From Sulfolobus acidocaldarius SUSAZ (lineage in GTDB: Archaea; Thermoproteota; Thermoprotei_A; Sulfolobales; Sulfolobaceae): a stretch of 64,000 nt of DNA. Shown piece by piece: positions 1 to 8,370 of this stretch. Below the pieces are notes generated by a model that saw nothing but the letters and a program-made list of their open reading frames with translations, searched no databases and had not been told where the DNA came from. Position 1 is the first letter of the stretch. Each line of letters begins with the position of its first letter. The stretch is from contig CP006977.1 of assembly GCA_000508305.1 (NCBI GenBank), positions 1 to 64,000 on the forward strand, given 5' to 3'. Both the position numbers and the translations under genes were made by a program.

Positions 1-100
1 GGGGAGTTAAATGGTTGTAATCCCTATTTCAAAATAGTTTGAGGTAACACCATTGGAAATTATTGTAAACTAAAATAACGTATGAAACACATGTATTCAT
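1..100. promoter_or_regulatory. Upstream region of cdc6, possible edge of a replication origin
   Basis: This is the AT-rich stretch before the initiator gene. It holds a run GGGGAGTT at the very start and the segment CCATTGGAAAT near 50-60, which loosely resembles the core of Sulfolobus origin recognition boxes (CCA-TGGAAAC type). Sulfolobus origins commonly lie beside orc1/cdc6 genes, so this may be the margin of an origin whose main part lies before the window. The match is imperfect and single, so this is an inference. Confidence 0.3.
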
Positions 101-1261
101 GTGGCAATTAGGGAAACGCTGAAAGGTGGCAAAGGGGAGGTTATAAAGAATCCTAAGGTCTTCATAGATCCCCTTACCGTATTTAAGGATATTCCTTTTA
201 GAGAGGATATTCTTAGAGAGGTTGCTATTGCTGTAAGATATTTCGTAAAAAATAACATGAAATTCTCGACCCTGTTTCTCGGTTTGACCGGAACCGGAAA
301 AACTTTCGTTGCCATGTATATGTTTAATGAGATACAGGAGGTTAAGAAAGAAGACGGTGAATATGGTGTAGTGTCTCAGGCTTATGTTAACTGTAGGGAG
401 GTAGGTGGGACACCTCAGGCTGTTTTATCAGCCATAACTCAACGTATAACAGGTGAGGAGGTTCCTAAGCATGGAATAAATCTTGGTGAGTACATAGAAA
501 GAATTAAGGAAAATTTAGTAGATAAGAAAGCCTTAATATATCTTGACGAAGTAGACACTTTGATTAAAAGGAGAGGCGGAGATATAGTACTTTACCAACT
601 ACTAAGAGCAAATGCTGACATTTCAGTAATTATGGTAAGTAACGATATTAATATCCGTGATTACATGGAACCGCGAGTTCTTTCATCTCTAGGTCCAACA
701 ATTTTCTTTAAACCCTATGATGCAGAACAGTTAAAGCATATACTTTCCATCTACTCTGAATATGGATTAATTAAAGGGTCGTATACAGACGAAATTCTAT
801 CATATATTGCTGCTATATCAGCTAAAGAACACGGTGATGCGAGAAAAGCAGTTAATTTGCTATTTAGGGCCGCTCAATTAGCCTCAGGGGAAGGAATGAT
901 CAGAAAGGAGCATGTAGATAGGGCAATAATAGAATATGAGCAAGAAAGGCTAATAGAGGCAATAAAAGCCCTTCCATTTCACTATAAGCTAGCTCTAATT
1001 GCATCTATGCAAGCTTCTGATGTGATCACGGCACATAAGATTTACTCGGATCTGTGTAATGAGTACAAACAGAAACCCCTATCCTACAGAAGATTTTCTG
1101 ATGTGATATCTGAGCTTGATATGTTCGGTATAATAAAGGTTAAAATAATAAATAAGGGAAGGGCAGGAGGAATAAAGAAAACAATAGAGGTCGCAGATAA
1201 GGAGAAGATAACTAAAGCATTAGAAGAGGCAATGCAGTTAGAGTATGAAGACACAGTGTAA
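101..1261 (+). CDS. cdc6: Orc1/Cdc6 replication initiator
   Basis: AAA+ ATPase related to eukaryotic Orc1 and Cdc6; it binds origin repeats and helps load the MCM helicase. The Walker A motif GLTGTGKT lies at residues 61-68 and Walker B LIYLDEVD near 143-150. The AAA+ part covers about the first 270 residues and a winged-helix DNA-binding domain the rest. Length (386 aa) is usual for the family. The start is GTG; the frame has a stop (TGA at 83-85) upstream and no ATG between, so no earlier start exists. Sulfolobus has three paralogues; from its position I suspect Cdc6-3 (Orc1-3), but I cannot prove which one. The following small gene is co-oriented 32 bp downstream. Confidence 0.95.
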
Positions 1262-1293
1262 CACTGAAATTATACTGTAATAGGTCGGTTTAC

Positions 1294-1629
1294 ATGTTAT
1301 GGGAAATTGTAAAAGTACTAGAAGAGAGGAGGAGTAAACTGGATACAGAGATCGCTGAATTGCAGAAGGTTTTGGATACGTTACCTAATGGTCATCTTGA
1401 GGAAAAGGTAGTGAAAGGTAAAAAGTATTATTATCTCAGGTATTGGGAGAACGGTAGGTTAAGAAGTAAGTATTTGGGGAAAGACGTGACTGAAATCAAG
1501 GAGAAGTTTAAGATTGCCACAGAGACTAAGGTAAAGTTAAATAGATTGATAGAAGAAAGAAATAGGATAGTTAGAATTCTTGATAAAATAAATAAAATTC
1601 TAGTAGAAAATGATCCCATAAATACATAA
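1294..1629 (+). CDS. Small coiled-coil protein, DUF6788-like
   Basis: A protein of 111 residues with a charged helical N-terminus, a central short segment (residues about 32-65: LPNGHL, then KGKKYYYLRYWENG and KYLG) and a charged C-terminal helix. The middle part resembles the DUF6788 pattern, a GSL-type turn followed by a Tyr/Arg-rich beta region ending in YLG, found in small archaeal and phage or plasmid proteins. No enzymatic motif is visible. It follows the initiator gene in the same orientation, so it may be co-transcribed. Its function is unknown; a DNA-associated role is only suggested by the basic composition and the neighbour. Confidence 0.7.
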   Translation: MLWEIVKVLEERRSKLDTEIAELQKVLDTLPNGHLEEKVVKGKKYYYLRYWENGRLRSKYLGKDVTEIKEKFKIATETKVKLNRLIEERNRIVRILDKINKILVENDPINT

Positions 1630-1664
1630 TTTTATATATTTATAAAATTATAAACTAACTTGAT

Positions 1665-2504
1665 ATGTTAGAGAACCTTCTATTTAGCCTTATAATCTAT
1701 CAAGTAACTAGTATATCAGAGGCTCTATCAAACCTAGCTACAGAAATTATTAATGCGATTCCTTCAATAATACTGTTTGTAATTATAGTAATTATTGGAT
1801 ATATTGTAGCCGATATAGTGGCAAGTATAATAGGTAGAGTACTTAGATCCCTAGTATCCAGTAGTACTGTTCATATAAGTGCTAATCTAGTCTCAGGAAC
1901 TGTGAAGGCATTGATAATAATAATCTCATTGGCAATAGCATTTTCCATTCTTAACTTAGGACCTGCAAATACATATATTTCTGCAATAGCCACATATCTA
2001 CCCTATCTAGCTGGAGCAATTCTATTACTTACCCTCGGTATAACACTAATTAACATTCTGCTAGACTATATATCTGCTCAGATTAAGGTAGACGATCCGT
2101 TTGTTGCATCGATATTTTCAGTTTTAAGATTGGGATTATATGCTGTTATAATAACAGTGGCTGCAACTTTAGCTATTTTCCAATGGATCCCATTCATAAG
2201 CGCTTATCTATTCTACGATATTCTAATAGGATTCGTGGTTCTCTTATTTAGTTTTGTGATTATTGATAAAGCTATGGATAACATTTCTAAAAGTGATCCA
2301 AATGCAACATATATAACCACATATGGTAGGTTTATTCTCTATGCAATATTCATTCTAGTTGCAGTAGCTATAATAATACAACCATTCGGCAATGTAACTT
2401 CAATAATTCAGATCCTAGCATGGGGATTAGCAATAGGATTTGGAATTTTATTAATCCCATTGGTATATGCTTTGGCTAAGAAATTGGCTTCAGAATTTAA
2501 GTGA
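1665..2504 (+). CDS. Multi-spanning membrane protein with conserved TM-helix repeats
   Basis: A 279-residue protein, nearly all hydrophobic, with about six to seven membrane segments. The first (residues about 26-50, after LATEIINAIPS) has the small-residue and Ile-rich form of the conserved TM-helix repeat found in MscS-like proteins, including a basic patch (GRVLRSL) right after it. A similar repeat recurs near residues 100-135. There is no MscS beta domain. A channel or membrane-stress role is possible but is only inferred. Its TGA stop forms part of the C box of the sRNA that follows. Confidence 0.75.
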   Translation: MLENLLFSLIIYQVTSISEALSNLATEIINAIPSIILFVIIVIIGYIVADIVASIIGRVLRSLVSSSTVHISANLVSGTVKALIIIISLAIAFSILNLGPANTYISAIATYLPYLAGAILLLTLGITLINILLDYISAQIKVDDPFVASIFSVLRLGLYAVIITVAATLAIFQWIPFISAYLFYDILIGFVVLLFSFVIIDKAMDNISKSDPNATYITTYGRFILYAIFILVAVAIIIQPFGNVTSIIQILAWGLAIGFGILLIPLVYALAKKLASEFK

Positions 2505-2553
2505 TGAGAACTCCCCAGTCAGAATCCATGAAGAGTCCTTTAAGTACTGATGT
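2498..2553 (+). ncRNA. C/D box sRNA (2'-O-methylation guide)
   Basis: All four boxes are present with the expected spacing: C box GTGATGA (2501-2507), 12-nt guide, D' box CAGA (2520-2523, one change from CTGA), 4-nt spacer, C' box ATGAAGA (2528-2534), 12-nt guide, D box CTGA (2547-2550). The D guide GTCCTTTAAGTA is complementary over 10 nt to the ACUUAAAGGA segment of archaeal 16S rRNA (the site of the universal 907R primer). By the D-plus-5 rule this would methylate the second U of ACUU, about E. coli position 912. The C box overlaps the stop codon of the upstream gene. The ends are estimates. Confidence 0.85.
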
Positions 2554-3056
2554 TACATAAGGAAAGTTATTTTTTCTTCTCCACCTACTTTTGTTCCTTT
2601 ATTAACTTTCACATAAACTATATTTTTATTTATAGTAACCTGACCATGGATTTTGATGTCCAAGACCCTTCCAGGCATAACCCAAGTTACTTCGTATGGG
2701 TATTCAGCTTCCTCTTCGTTGTAATAGTTTACGTATTCATTACTTCCTCTTCTCAGTCTTCCCCTGAATGTTATTATAAACTCCACAAATGGTAGGTCAA
2801 CTTTTATAAGTCCTAGTTTCGCCCATATAACTCTTGCTCTCGATTTCTCACCATTTATTAAAATAGTTTCTTGGTCTAAAAAATACTGTAGATTGCTCTT
2901 TATGTTTTTCAGCTCTAAATCTAAGTCACTTTTATCAAGTGAGGCATAATAATTTTCAGGATCCTCGTAGTAAAAAATAGTGTATTGTGTAACTTTTCCA
3001 TTTCTGCTAAATATGAATACTCCAGAAGCGTAAATTGGTTTTACTTTTTCACTCAT
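2553..3056 (-). CDS. Conserved hypothetical protein
   Basis: A 167-residue soluble protein that I do not recognise. It is mostly predicted beta strand with charged loops (for example VFIFSRNGKVTQYTIFYYED near the start), no membrane segment and no obvious catalytic motif. I chose the ATG at 3056 over an upstream start because AAGGAGT lies a few bases before it and because it overlaps the end of the preceding gene as ATGAGTGA, an 8-base stop-start overlap typical of translational coupling. It is likely to act with that neighbour. Confidence 0.75.
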   Translation of the reverse strand: MSEKVKPIYASGVFIFSRNGKVTQYTIFYYEDPENYYASLDKSDLDLELKNIKSNLQYFLDQETILINGEKSRARVIWAKLGLIKVDLPFVEFIITFRGRLRRGSNEYVNYYNEEEAEYPYEVTWVMPGRVLDIKIHGQVTINKNIVYVKVNKGTKVGGEEKITFLM

Positions 3057-3768
3057 TCTTACTCCTTTTTCTTTTAGTTTTAGGATTGGACTCGAGTAAA
3101 GCAGTGACAACTTCCTTTAGTCCATCGCATTTGTTCATTTTTTCATTTACCATTGCTATAAAGCAAAACAAACTCTTTATCCTCTCAAAGTTCGTAAACT
3201 TGATGGAATTCTGGGGTCTCTCCGTGGATATGGAAACGAATCTAGTCTGACCACTTGTCAGAGCTTTTAAAGATAACTTATTAATGGTCAGAATTTCGCT
3301 GGATACCCATTTACCCTGTGTTTCCATTGGTAATTCTAGTTTTACCAACTTAACTTCCTGGCATTCATTATTTACTTCAACTTCATCTCTTCTTTCCAAT
3401 AAATCCACTATCTCAGATTCTCTAGTTGATGCAGTTAGGAACTGGTCAAATAATTTCTTTACATCAGGGTTATTATATGCACAGTATGTGAGCTTTGTTA
3501 ACTCTTCCATGCTGGACAAACTTCTGAGGGTAATGTTATTTGTTCCCCTAGCTGTGGAAAGAGATAGTAGTGTTGGACCCTTTGGAATCAGCAGAACTTC
3601 AAATCTGAAGTAGTTGCTCTCAGCTATCCTCACTATATAGGTCTTGTTATTTTCATCCGCATGTTTTCTAAATAGATTAAATTTTTGAGATAAATAATCT
3701 TTATTGCAGTTTTCTACGAAAAAATTAAAACCTCTAATGTCTCTTAAGTCTTCCGTAGAACATTTCAT
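3049..3768 (-). CDS. Conserved hypothetical protein
   Basis: A 239-residue protein without recognisable domains. It holds cysteines near the N-terminus (C3, C20) and in the middle (C92, C135), a low-complexity basic tail (KTKRKRSKNE) and no signal peptide or membrane helix. Its end overlaps the start of the next minus-strand gene by 8 bases, so the two probably form one transcription and translation unit. Upstream is the ArsR-like regulator in the same orientation, separated by 32 bp, which may belong to the same operon. Function unknown. Confidence 0.7.
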   Translation of the reverse strand: MKCSTEDLRDIRGFNFFVENCNKDYLSQKFNLFRKHADENNKTYIVRIAESNYFRFEVLLIPKGPTLLSLSTARGTNNITLRSLSSMEELTKLTYCAYNNPDVKKLFDQFLTASTRESEIVDLLERRDEVEVNNECQEVKLVKLELPMETQGKWVSSEILTINKLSLKALTSGQTRFVSISTERPQNSIKFTNFERIKSLFCFIAMVNEKMNKCDGLKEVVTALLESNPKTKRKRSKNE

Positions 3769-3800
3769 AAATATAGATTCTTATTAAGATATATAAAAAA

Positions 3801-4052
3801 TTATACCTGATTGGAATAAAATTCAAGATTTTTAAGGCTGACTTCATATACATATTTTTTAGTTTTTCTAGCCTTTACAAATCCGAATTTTTCTAATAAT
3901 TCTAGGTGATATCTGACTGTTGAATAATTCAAATCAAGCTCTTTAGACAGTTCGTAGGCAGTTTTTGGTTTCTCTGATAAACTCTCTAATATTTTCCTCC
4001 TAGTGTCCCAACCAGGGAGTGACATGAGTTCCTCCAACTTTACGATGCTCAT
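3801..4052 (-). CDS. ArsR-like winged-helix transcriptional regulator
   Basis: An 83-residue winged-helix protein. Residues about 15-75 have the pattern R-x-x-IL-x-x-L, then KTAYELSKELDLNYSTVRYH (recognition helix) and HLELLEKFGFV, typical of small archaeal ArsR/HTH_20 regulators. There is no second domain and no cysteine metal site, so the signal it senses cannot be read. It lies first in a minus-strand run with the two coupled unknown genes below it and could control them or itself; no operator is evident. Confidence 0.85.
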   Translation of the reverse strand: MSIVKLEELMSLPGWDTRRKILESLSEKPKTAYELSKELDLNYSTVRYHLELLEKFGFVKARKTKKYVYEVSLKNLEFYSNQV

Positions 4053-4138
4053 ATGCTACATGAGCCGTTCTTTATGTTTAAATCTAAGCCTTTTTGGAAT
4101 AGTAAAAATTTACTGAAAACTAGATAAACGTTTTTTTC

Positions 4139-4420
4139 CTAAAATGGATGGTATTTTATTCTATTTAAAACGACCATTGCTACAAGAAATAACGTCAGTG
4201 TAATTACTGCATATGTATAATATTCATGAATACCAAGTAATAATAGAAGAATGAGCGAAAGAGGTATAGGCAGAAAATATTTATCATATATAGTATTTAG
4301 GGCTGATAATCCAATTGCTGGTATCAGAAAAATTGGTGATAATAAAGAGAGGATAAGGAACAGGAGAAGAAGTAAGAATAGTACAGTCTCCATTAAATTA
4401 GATCTTTTGAGCAACTGCAT
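4139..4420 (-). CDS. Small integral membrane protein
   Basis: A 93-residue protein with three hydrophobic stretches (about residues 13-38, 47-63 and 68-85), the first very leucine-rich. It has no signal for cleavage and no charged catalytic motif. It is preceded by the minus-strand NAD synthetase genes and followed by a gap of 86 bp. The function is unknown; composition and length support a real gene, but not strongly. Confidence 0.55.
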   Translation of the reverse strand: MQLLKRSNLMETVLFLLLLLFLILSLLSPIFLIPAIGLSALNTIYDKYFLPIPLSLILLLLLGIHEYYTYAVITLTLFLVAMVVLNRIKYHPF

Positions 4421-4456
4421 ATTCCAATATATGATTAAGTTTCTAACTAAAAAAGA

Positions 4457-5272
4457 TTAAAGTTCTCTCAATACGTCATGAAACGTTGAAATATGTTCTC
4501 TGAAACTACTGAAAAATCTATTTTTCCTATTCTCATCAATATTAATTTCAATTATAATTCTGTCTTCTTCAAATAATTTTGCCTTTGCTTTAATTTCGCC
4601 CAGAGGGGATACAGCCATAGACCCACCCCAAAAATACTCTTCCTCTTGGCTACCTACTGAATTTGAAAATAGGGTCCATATTCCGTTAATCAGTGAGTGG
4701 GCTTTCAATAAAGCCTCCCAATTATCCTGTATGAATAGTTTATGTGATGTCAATCTTCTTATGGGTGAAGCAGAGGGTATGAAAATGGCATCTGCACCTA
4801 ACATGGTTAATGCTTCTATAGGCTCATAATGCCAAGCATCCTCACATACAATTACACCAAATCTTAATCCCTTATACTCAAATATGTTTAAGTCCCTTAT
4901 AGGGTTTCCAGGTTGGAAATATCTTCTTTCTTCAAAAAGTCCGTATGTGGGTAAATAGAATTTGTACACGTAATTTATCTGAGAATTTACCACAACGCCT
5001 GCTGTATTTCTTAATATCCCTGGTCTCACTTCTTTTATAAAACCTACTATGGCGCAACCTCTAGCGTTTTCCGCAATTTTGTTTAGAGCATTTTCACTAT
5101 CCTTATATACCTCATAAACCAAATCTTTGAGCACGTAACCTGTTAGAGATAGTTCCGGGAAAACTACACATTCTGCACTAGAAGTTTGTAGTATCTCTAA
5201 ATGCTTGTTCAGATTATATTCTACATCTCCTAGTTTTGAAGATATTTGTGCTAACTCAACCTTTATGCCCAT
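4457..5272 (-). CDS. Glutaminase (nitrilase-fold) subunit of NAD+ synthetase
   Basis: A carbon-nitrogen hydrolase of 271 residues. The catalytic Glu is in VFPELSLTGY, the Lys in VYKFYLPTYGLFEERRYF and the Cys in GVIVCEDAWHYEP. The Lys and Cys blocks match the amidase domain of glutamine-dependent NAD+ synthetases (KQHLPNYGVFDEKRYF and CEDIW) better than general nitrilases. It overlaps the nadE gene by 10 bases, so it most likely supplies ammonia to it. The ATG at 5272 has GGAGGT about 10 bases upstream, which favours it over the TTG at 5290. Confidence 0.88.
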   Translation of the reverse strand: MGIKVELAQISSKLGDVEYNLNKHLEILQTSSAECVVFPELSLTGYVLKDLVYEVYKDSENALNKIAENARGCAIVGFIKEVRPGILRNTAGVVVNSQINYVYKFYLPTYGLFEERRYFQPGNPIRDLNIFEYKGLRFGVIVCEDAWHYEPIEALTMLGADAIFIPSASPIRRLTSHKLFIQDNWEALLKAHSLINGIWTLFSNSVGSQEEEYFWGGSMAVSPLGEIKAKAKLFEEDRIIIEINIDENRKNRFFSSFREHISTFHDVLREL

Positions 5273-6108
5273 TGTCTTGGATACCTCCAATCCGAATTTA
5301 TTGATCTCCCACTCAGCCTAAATATCTCAGGTGGCAGTCGCTTATGCTGAGAGATCTTCACCATTCGCACAATCCTTCTCACTAAGTCTAATGGAACATT
5401 TACTAACGCTGAAATTTCATTCTCACTCCTCATTTCCTCGAACCTGAGGTACAATATCGAGTCTATAGTCTCATAGTCTAATCCTATTTCGCCTTCAGCA
5501 GTTTGCCCTTCCCATAAGGCAGGAGAGGGAGGCTTCTTTACAATATCCTCTGGTACTCCCAAATAGCTACCAAGCATTCTCACTTGCGTTTTATATAAGT
5601 CACCTAGGGGAAGTATGTCTACTCCACCGTCTCCGTACTTGGTGAAATAACCCAGCATAAGTTCACTTTTGTCCCCCGTACCCACAACTAAGTAGTTGAA
5701 TTTTTGGGCAAAAGCATATAATAAGGTCATTCTACTTCTTGCTTTTATGTTACCTGAAATAATTTTATCATCAGTCTTTACTGCTAACCTAAATTGGTCC
5801 ACTATTGGATCTATGTTTATGATCGTGTACTTTGATTCAGTAGCATTTATGAGACGTAAAATCGTGAAGGCATGGTCTAAATCTTCTTTTGGTGTACTTG
5901 ATGAAGGCATTAATAGTACATGAAAATTTTCAGTTGCTTTAGATAAAAGAACTGAAGCAACAGACGAGTCTATACCTCCACTTAATCCGATTATACCACC
6001 GTTCTTCCCACTATTATTGATGTAATCCTTAATTCTCTTGGCTAAGTATTCAGTAACTAAAGGGAAATTAAGTGTTAATTTTTCCCTTACATATTCCGGC
6101 ATCATCAA
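5263..6108 (-). CDS. nadE: NAD+ synthetase, ATP-pyrophosphatase subunit
   Basis: It amidates nicotinic acid adenine dinucleotide to NAD+ with ATP. The PP-loop GLSGGIDSSV is near residues 42-51; VVGTGDKSE and FTKYGDGGVDI are the NAD synthetase signatures, followed by LPLGDLYKTQV. At 281 aa it has no amidase domain, which is instead encoded by the overlapping next gene. The reading frame begins TTG-ATG-ATG; any of the three could be the start, and I give the longest. The upstream membrane-protein gene is 9 bp away in the same orientation. Confidence 0.95.
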   Translation of the reverse strand: MMMPEYVREKLTLNFPLVTEYLAKRIKDYINNSGKNGGIIGLSGGIDSSVASVLLSKATENFHVLLMPSSSTPKEDLDHAFTILRLINATESKYTIINIDPIVDQFRLAVKTDDKIISGNIKARSRMTLLYAFAQKFNYLVVGTGDKSELMLGYFTKYGDGGVDILPLGDLYKTQVRMLGSYLGVPEDIVKKPPSPALWEGQTAEGEIGLDYETIDSILYLRFEEMRSENEISALVNVPLDLVRRIVRMVKISQHKRLPPEIFRLSGRSINSDWRYPRQWA

Positions 6109-6117
6109 TTTATAATC

Positions 6118-7710
6118 TTACTGAGTGCTATTAACACTATATGTTGCAAAATAGTATTCTGAATATACTTGCACTGTAAATGGTGTGGAATTTATAGCCT
6201 CTAATGAATTGCTGGCATATGCAAATACCAGAGCACTAGAGTTTGGCGGGATAACGGTCTCAGTTGAATTCCATACCATATTTAAATTGTTAGGTATAGA
6301 CACTCTAACTAATGTTATATTGACTGGTTCATTTTTAGTGTTTTGAACCTTGATTATTAAAGCAGTATATGGTGGGGTATTCTGCAAGGTGTATACTTCA
6401 TCTATTTTTAGTGGATTTGAAGCCACATAAGACTCATGGGCGTAAACTGACAATGATGCTAAGAAAACAAATATAATAAGCAATGGTAATACGATTTTTT
6501 TCTTAAAGTCAAATTTTATTGCTGGAAGCTTGTACTGAGTTCTAAACAGGGAAGTGAAGATCAACGGTATCCACATAAAGAAATATTCCGTTAATGTCCT
6601 CCATAGAAACCATGAAATGATGAGTGGAAATAGCCAAATAGTTTCCTTCAAATAATCAAAGAGCTGGTAATATAAGTATGTTAAGAACATGGCTACTACG
6701 CCAAATACTATCGTGAAGAACCACGGCTCCATAGGATACAATCCAGAGTACGAGATAACTGTAAGACCTACCTGACCAACTGGTATCAGTTGGGTATTCA
6801 ATGTTATTATGTTGCCTATGAATCTCACAGGATTCCAAGCTAGAAATGGAATATTTACGATGGATAATGTAATAAGGAATGATAGGAAGTAACTAGATCT
6901 AAGAAATTGCCTGCCCACGTTGTCGCTTTTGATCCTGTAAATCAGTAGAAAAGGGAAAGCAAGCCATGATAGCTGGGAAAATGATATGGCTAAGGCTAAG
7001 CCAATTCCTCCTAGATAATTCTTATTAACATAAGATAGAGCTAGAAAAGTTGATGCGATAACTATAGGCACGCCGTAGAAAGGTGGTATGGATACTGCAG
7101 TGATTATATATAAAAATATGACAGGAAAAAGTGCAAAGGGATCATCATCCTTTTCTTTACCAATTTTGTAGAGTAGCAAGCCTAATATAACTGCAAATAT
7201 AACGTTTTCAGCATTTAAAACGTAACCAGGTAAGTTAAACGCCTTTATTAGAAGATAAAGTGGGATATAAACGATAAATGAGAATGGAGGGTAGATGAAG
7301 TTACTTGCTACACCTCCAGATAAGGTATAAGTTGGTTGGACTGTATATGGTGCATATATCATCTCGTAAGGATTTTTGCCCTGGAAAAAGTTGTTCAATG
7401 CCTCATACGTGTACTCCATATTATCAGTTCCGAAGGAGTTTATGAGTGAGAGACCTATAAATAGGAAAGTTAATGTGGCAATAATGACTACGAAATCATC
7501 TATTCTCTCCATTTTCCTTTGTGGGCTTAATATTTCAGGATATATGGCTATTATTATTATGCCTACCACAGAGAAGAAGGAGATAGAGACTATTGCAGAC
7601 TGCACGGGATTTGAAAGAATACTCTCTCTTGAATTATACACAAACAAGACGTAAAGCATGATTGAAGAGAGAAGAAAATAGACTATTCGTCTACGTAATT
7701 CTGAATCCAC
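6118..7710 (-). CDS. Polytopic membrane protein, GT87/ArnT-like glycosyltransferase family suspected
   Basis: A 530-residue protein with about ten to twelve membrane helices and a soluble C-terminal domain of about 110 residues rich in N-x-S/T sequons (NIT, NST, NSS), so probably outside the cell. The loop after the second helix has the NPYEMIYAPYT and FIYPPFSF elements; an acidic first loop followed by a YPP motif is common in DUF2029/GT87 lipid-linked sugar transferases. A role in S-layer or lipid glycosylation is possible but inferred. It lies just upstream of nadE and downstream of the THEP1 gene on the same strand. Confidence 0.65.
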   Translation of the reverse strand: MDSELRRRIVYFLLSSIMLYVLFVYNSRESILSNPVQSAIVSISFFSVVGIIIIAIYPEILSPQRKMERIDDFVVIIATLTFLFIGLSLINSFGTDNMEYTYEALNNFFQGKNPYEMIYAPYTVQPTYTLSGGVASNFIYPPFSFIVYIPLYLLIKAFNLPGYVLNAENVIFAVILGLLLYKIGKEKDDDPFALFPVIFLYIITAVSIPPFYGVPIVIASTFLALSYVNKNYLGGIGLALAISFSQLSWLAFPFLLIYRIKSDNVGRQFLRSSYFLSFLITLSIVNIPFLAWNPVRFIGNIITLNTQLIPVGQVGLTVISYSGLYPMEPWFFTIVFGVVAMFLTYLYYQLFDYLKETIWLFPLIISWFLWRTLTEYFFMWIPLIFTSLFRTQYKLPAIKFDFKKKIVLPLLIIFVFLASLSVYAHESYVASNPLKIDEVYTLQNTPPYTALIIKVQNTKNEPVNITLVRVSIPNNLNMVWNSTETVIPPNSSALVFAYASNSLEAINSTPFTVQVYSEYYFATYSVNSTQ

Positions 7711-7730
7711 AGAAATAATAAAGACCTTAT

Positions 7731-8249
7731 CTATATATTATTTTTGTTAGAAGTTACTCTTCCTAGTATCTCTTCCAGGAGTATATTCCTGTTTTGTATC
7801 GTTACTTCATAGATCACACCATCATCAAACTTTATTGACCTATGAATAACAGCAATAACAGGGTAATTGGAGGTCAGTATTTTATTTATCAAATTTTTGA
7901 GGGAAAGAGAGGAAAGTTCCATGGGTCCTATTTCGTCAATCAAGATGATATCAGGGAAGCTAAATATTTCTTCTTCGAGCTGTCTTACGAAATTATCTTC
8001 TAAGACTACATAGTATTTTCCAATCCTGATTCCACTTCTAGCGTCTACCCTAGCAAGCCAAGCCTCTTTGCCTGATAGGATGCTTTTAATTTTGAATCCC
8101 ACTCTAGTATTATTACCTCTCACCTCTGGGCAATAGAAGCCTGTAATTCTCCAATTCTTTTCTTTTAATATCCTGTAAATATTAGAGAGAAGTGTTGTCT
8201 TTCCTATGCCTGGTTTGCCTGTTATGTATATTCTAAAAGGCTTATCCAT
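7731..8249 (-). CDS. Nucleoside-triphosphatase of the THEP1 family
   Basis: A 172-residue P-loop NTPase. Walker A GKPGIGKTTL is at residues 11-20, the family-typical GFYCPEVR follows at about 38-45, and Walker B with the family signature ILIDEIGPMEL is near 101-111. THEP1 proteins hydrolyse ATP, GTP and other NTPs slowly; the human homologue is NTPCR and the cellular role is unsettled. Length is as expected (about 175-190 aa). It is the first gene of a minus-strand run that includes the membrane protein and NAD synthetase. Confidence 0.92.
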   Translation of the reverse strand: MDKPFRIYITGKPGIGKTTLLSNIYRILKEKNWRITGFYCPEVRGNNTRVGFKIKSILSGKEAWLARVDARSGIRIGKYYVVLEDNFVRQLEEEIFSFPDIILIDEIGPMELSSLSLKNLINKILTSNYPVIAVIHRSIKFDDGVIYEVTIQNRNILLEEILGRVTSNKNNI

Positions 8250-8337
8250 TAGAGTTCCCTATCTATTATATATGCTTGGGTTATCTGACATTAAGTTTTA
8301 AGATTTAGAGATTTTTGGTTATTTAGTTTGTAATGCA

Positions 8338-8346
8338 TTTTTTATA
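8338..8346 (+). promoter_or_regulatory. TATA box of the chlorite-dismutase-family gene
   Basis: TTTTTATAC is centred about 29 bases before the ATG at 8371, the distance expected for a leaderless Sulfolobus transcript. There is no Shine-Dalgarno sequence before that ATG. Confidence 0.55.
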
Positions 8347-8370
8347 CTACAAATCTGAAGAATAAGAAAT

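Noticed and set aside
97-315. Antisense open frame inside cdc6
   Set aside because: It lies wholly opposite a strongly recognised gene and has no motif or promoter; many such frames occur opposite coding DNA here.
2550-2795. Plus-strand 81-codon frame after the membrane protein
   Set aside because: It starts in the C/D sRNA and overlaps a well-supported minus-strand gene; the translation is low-complexity Phe/Ser/Tyr.
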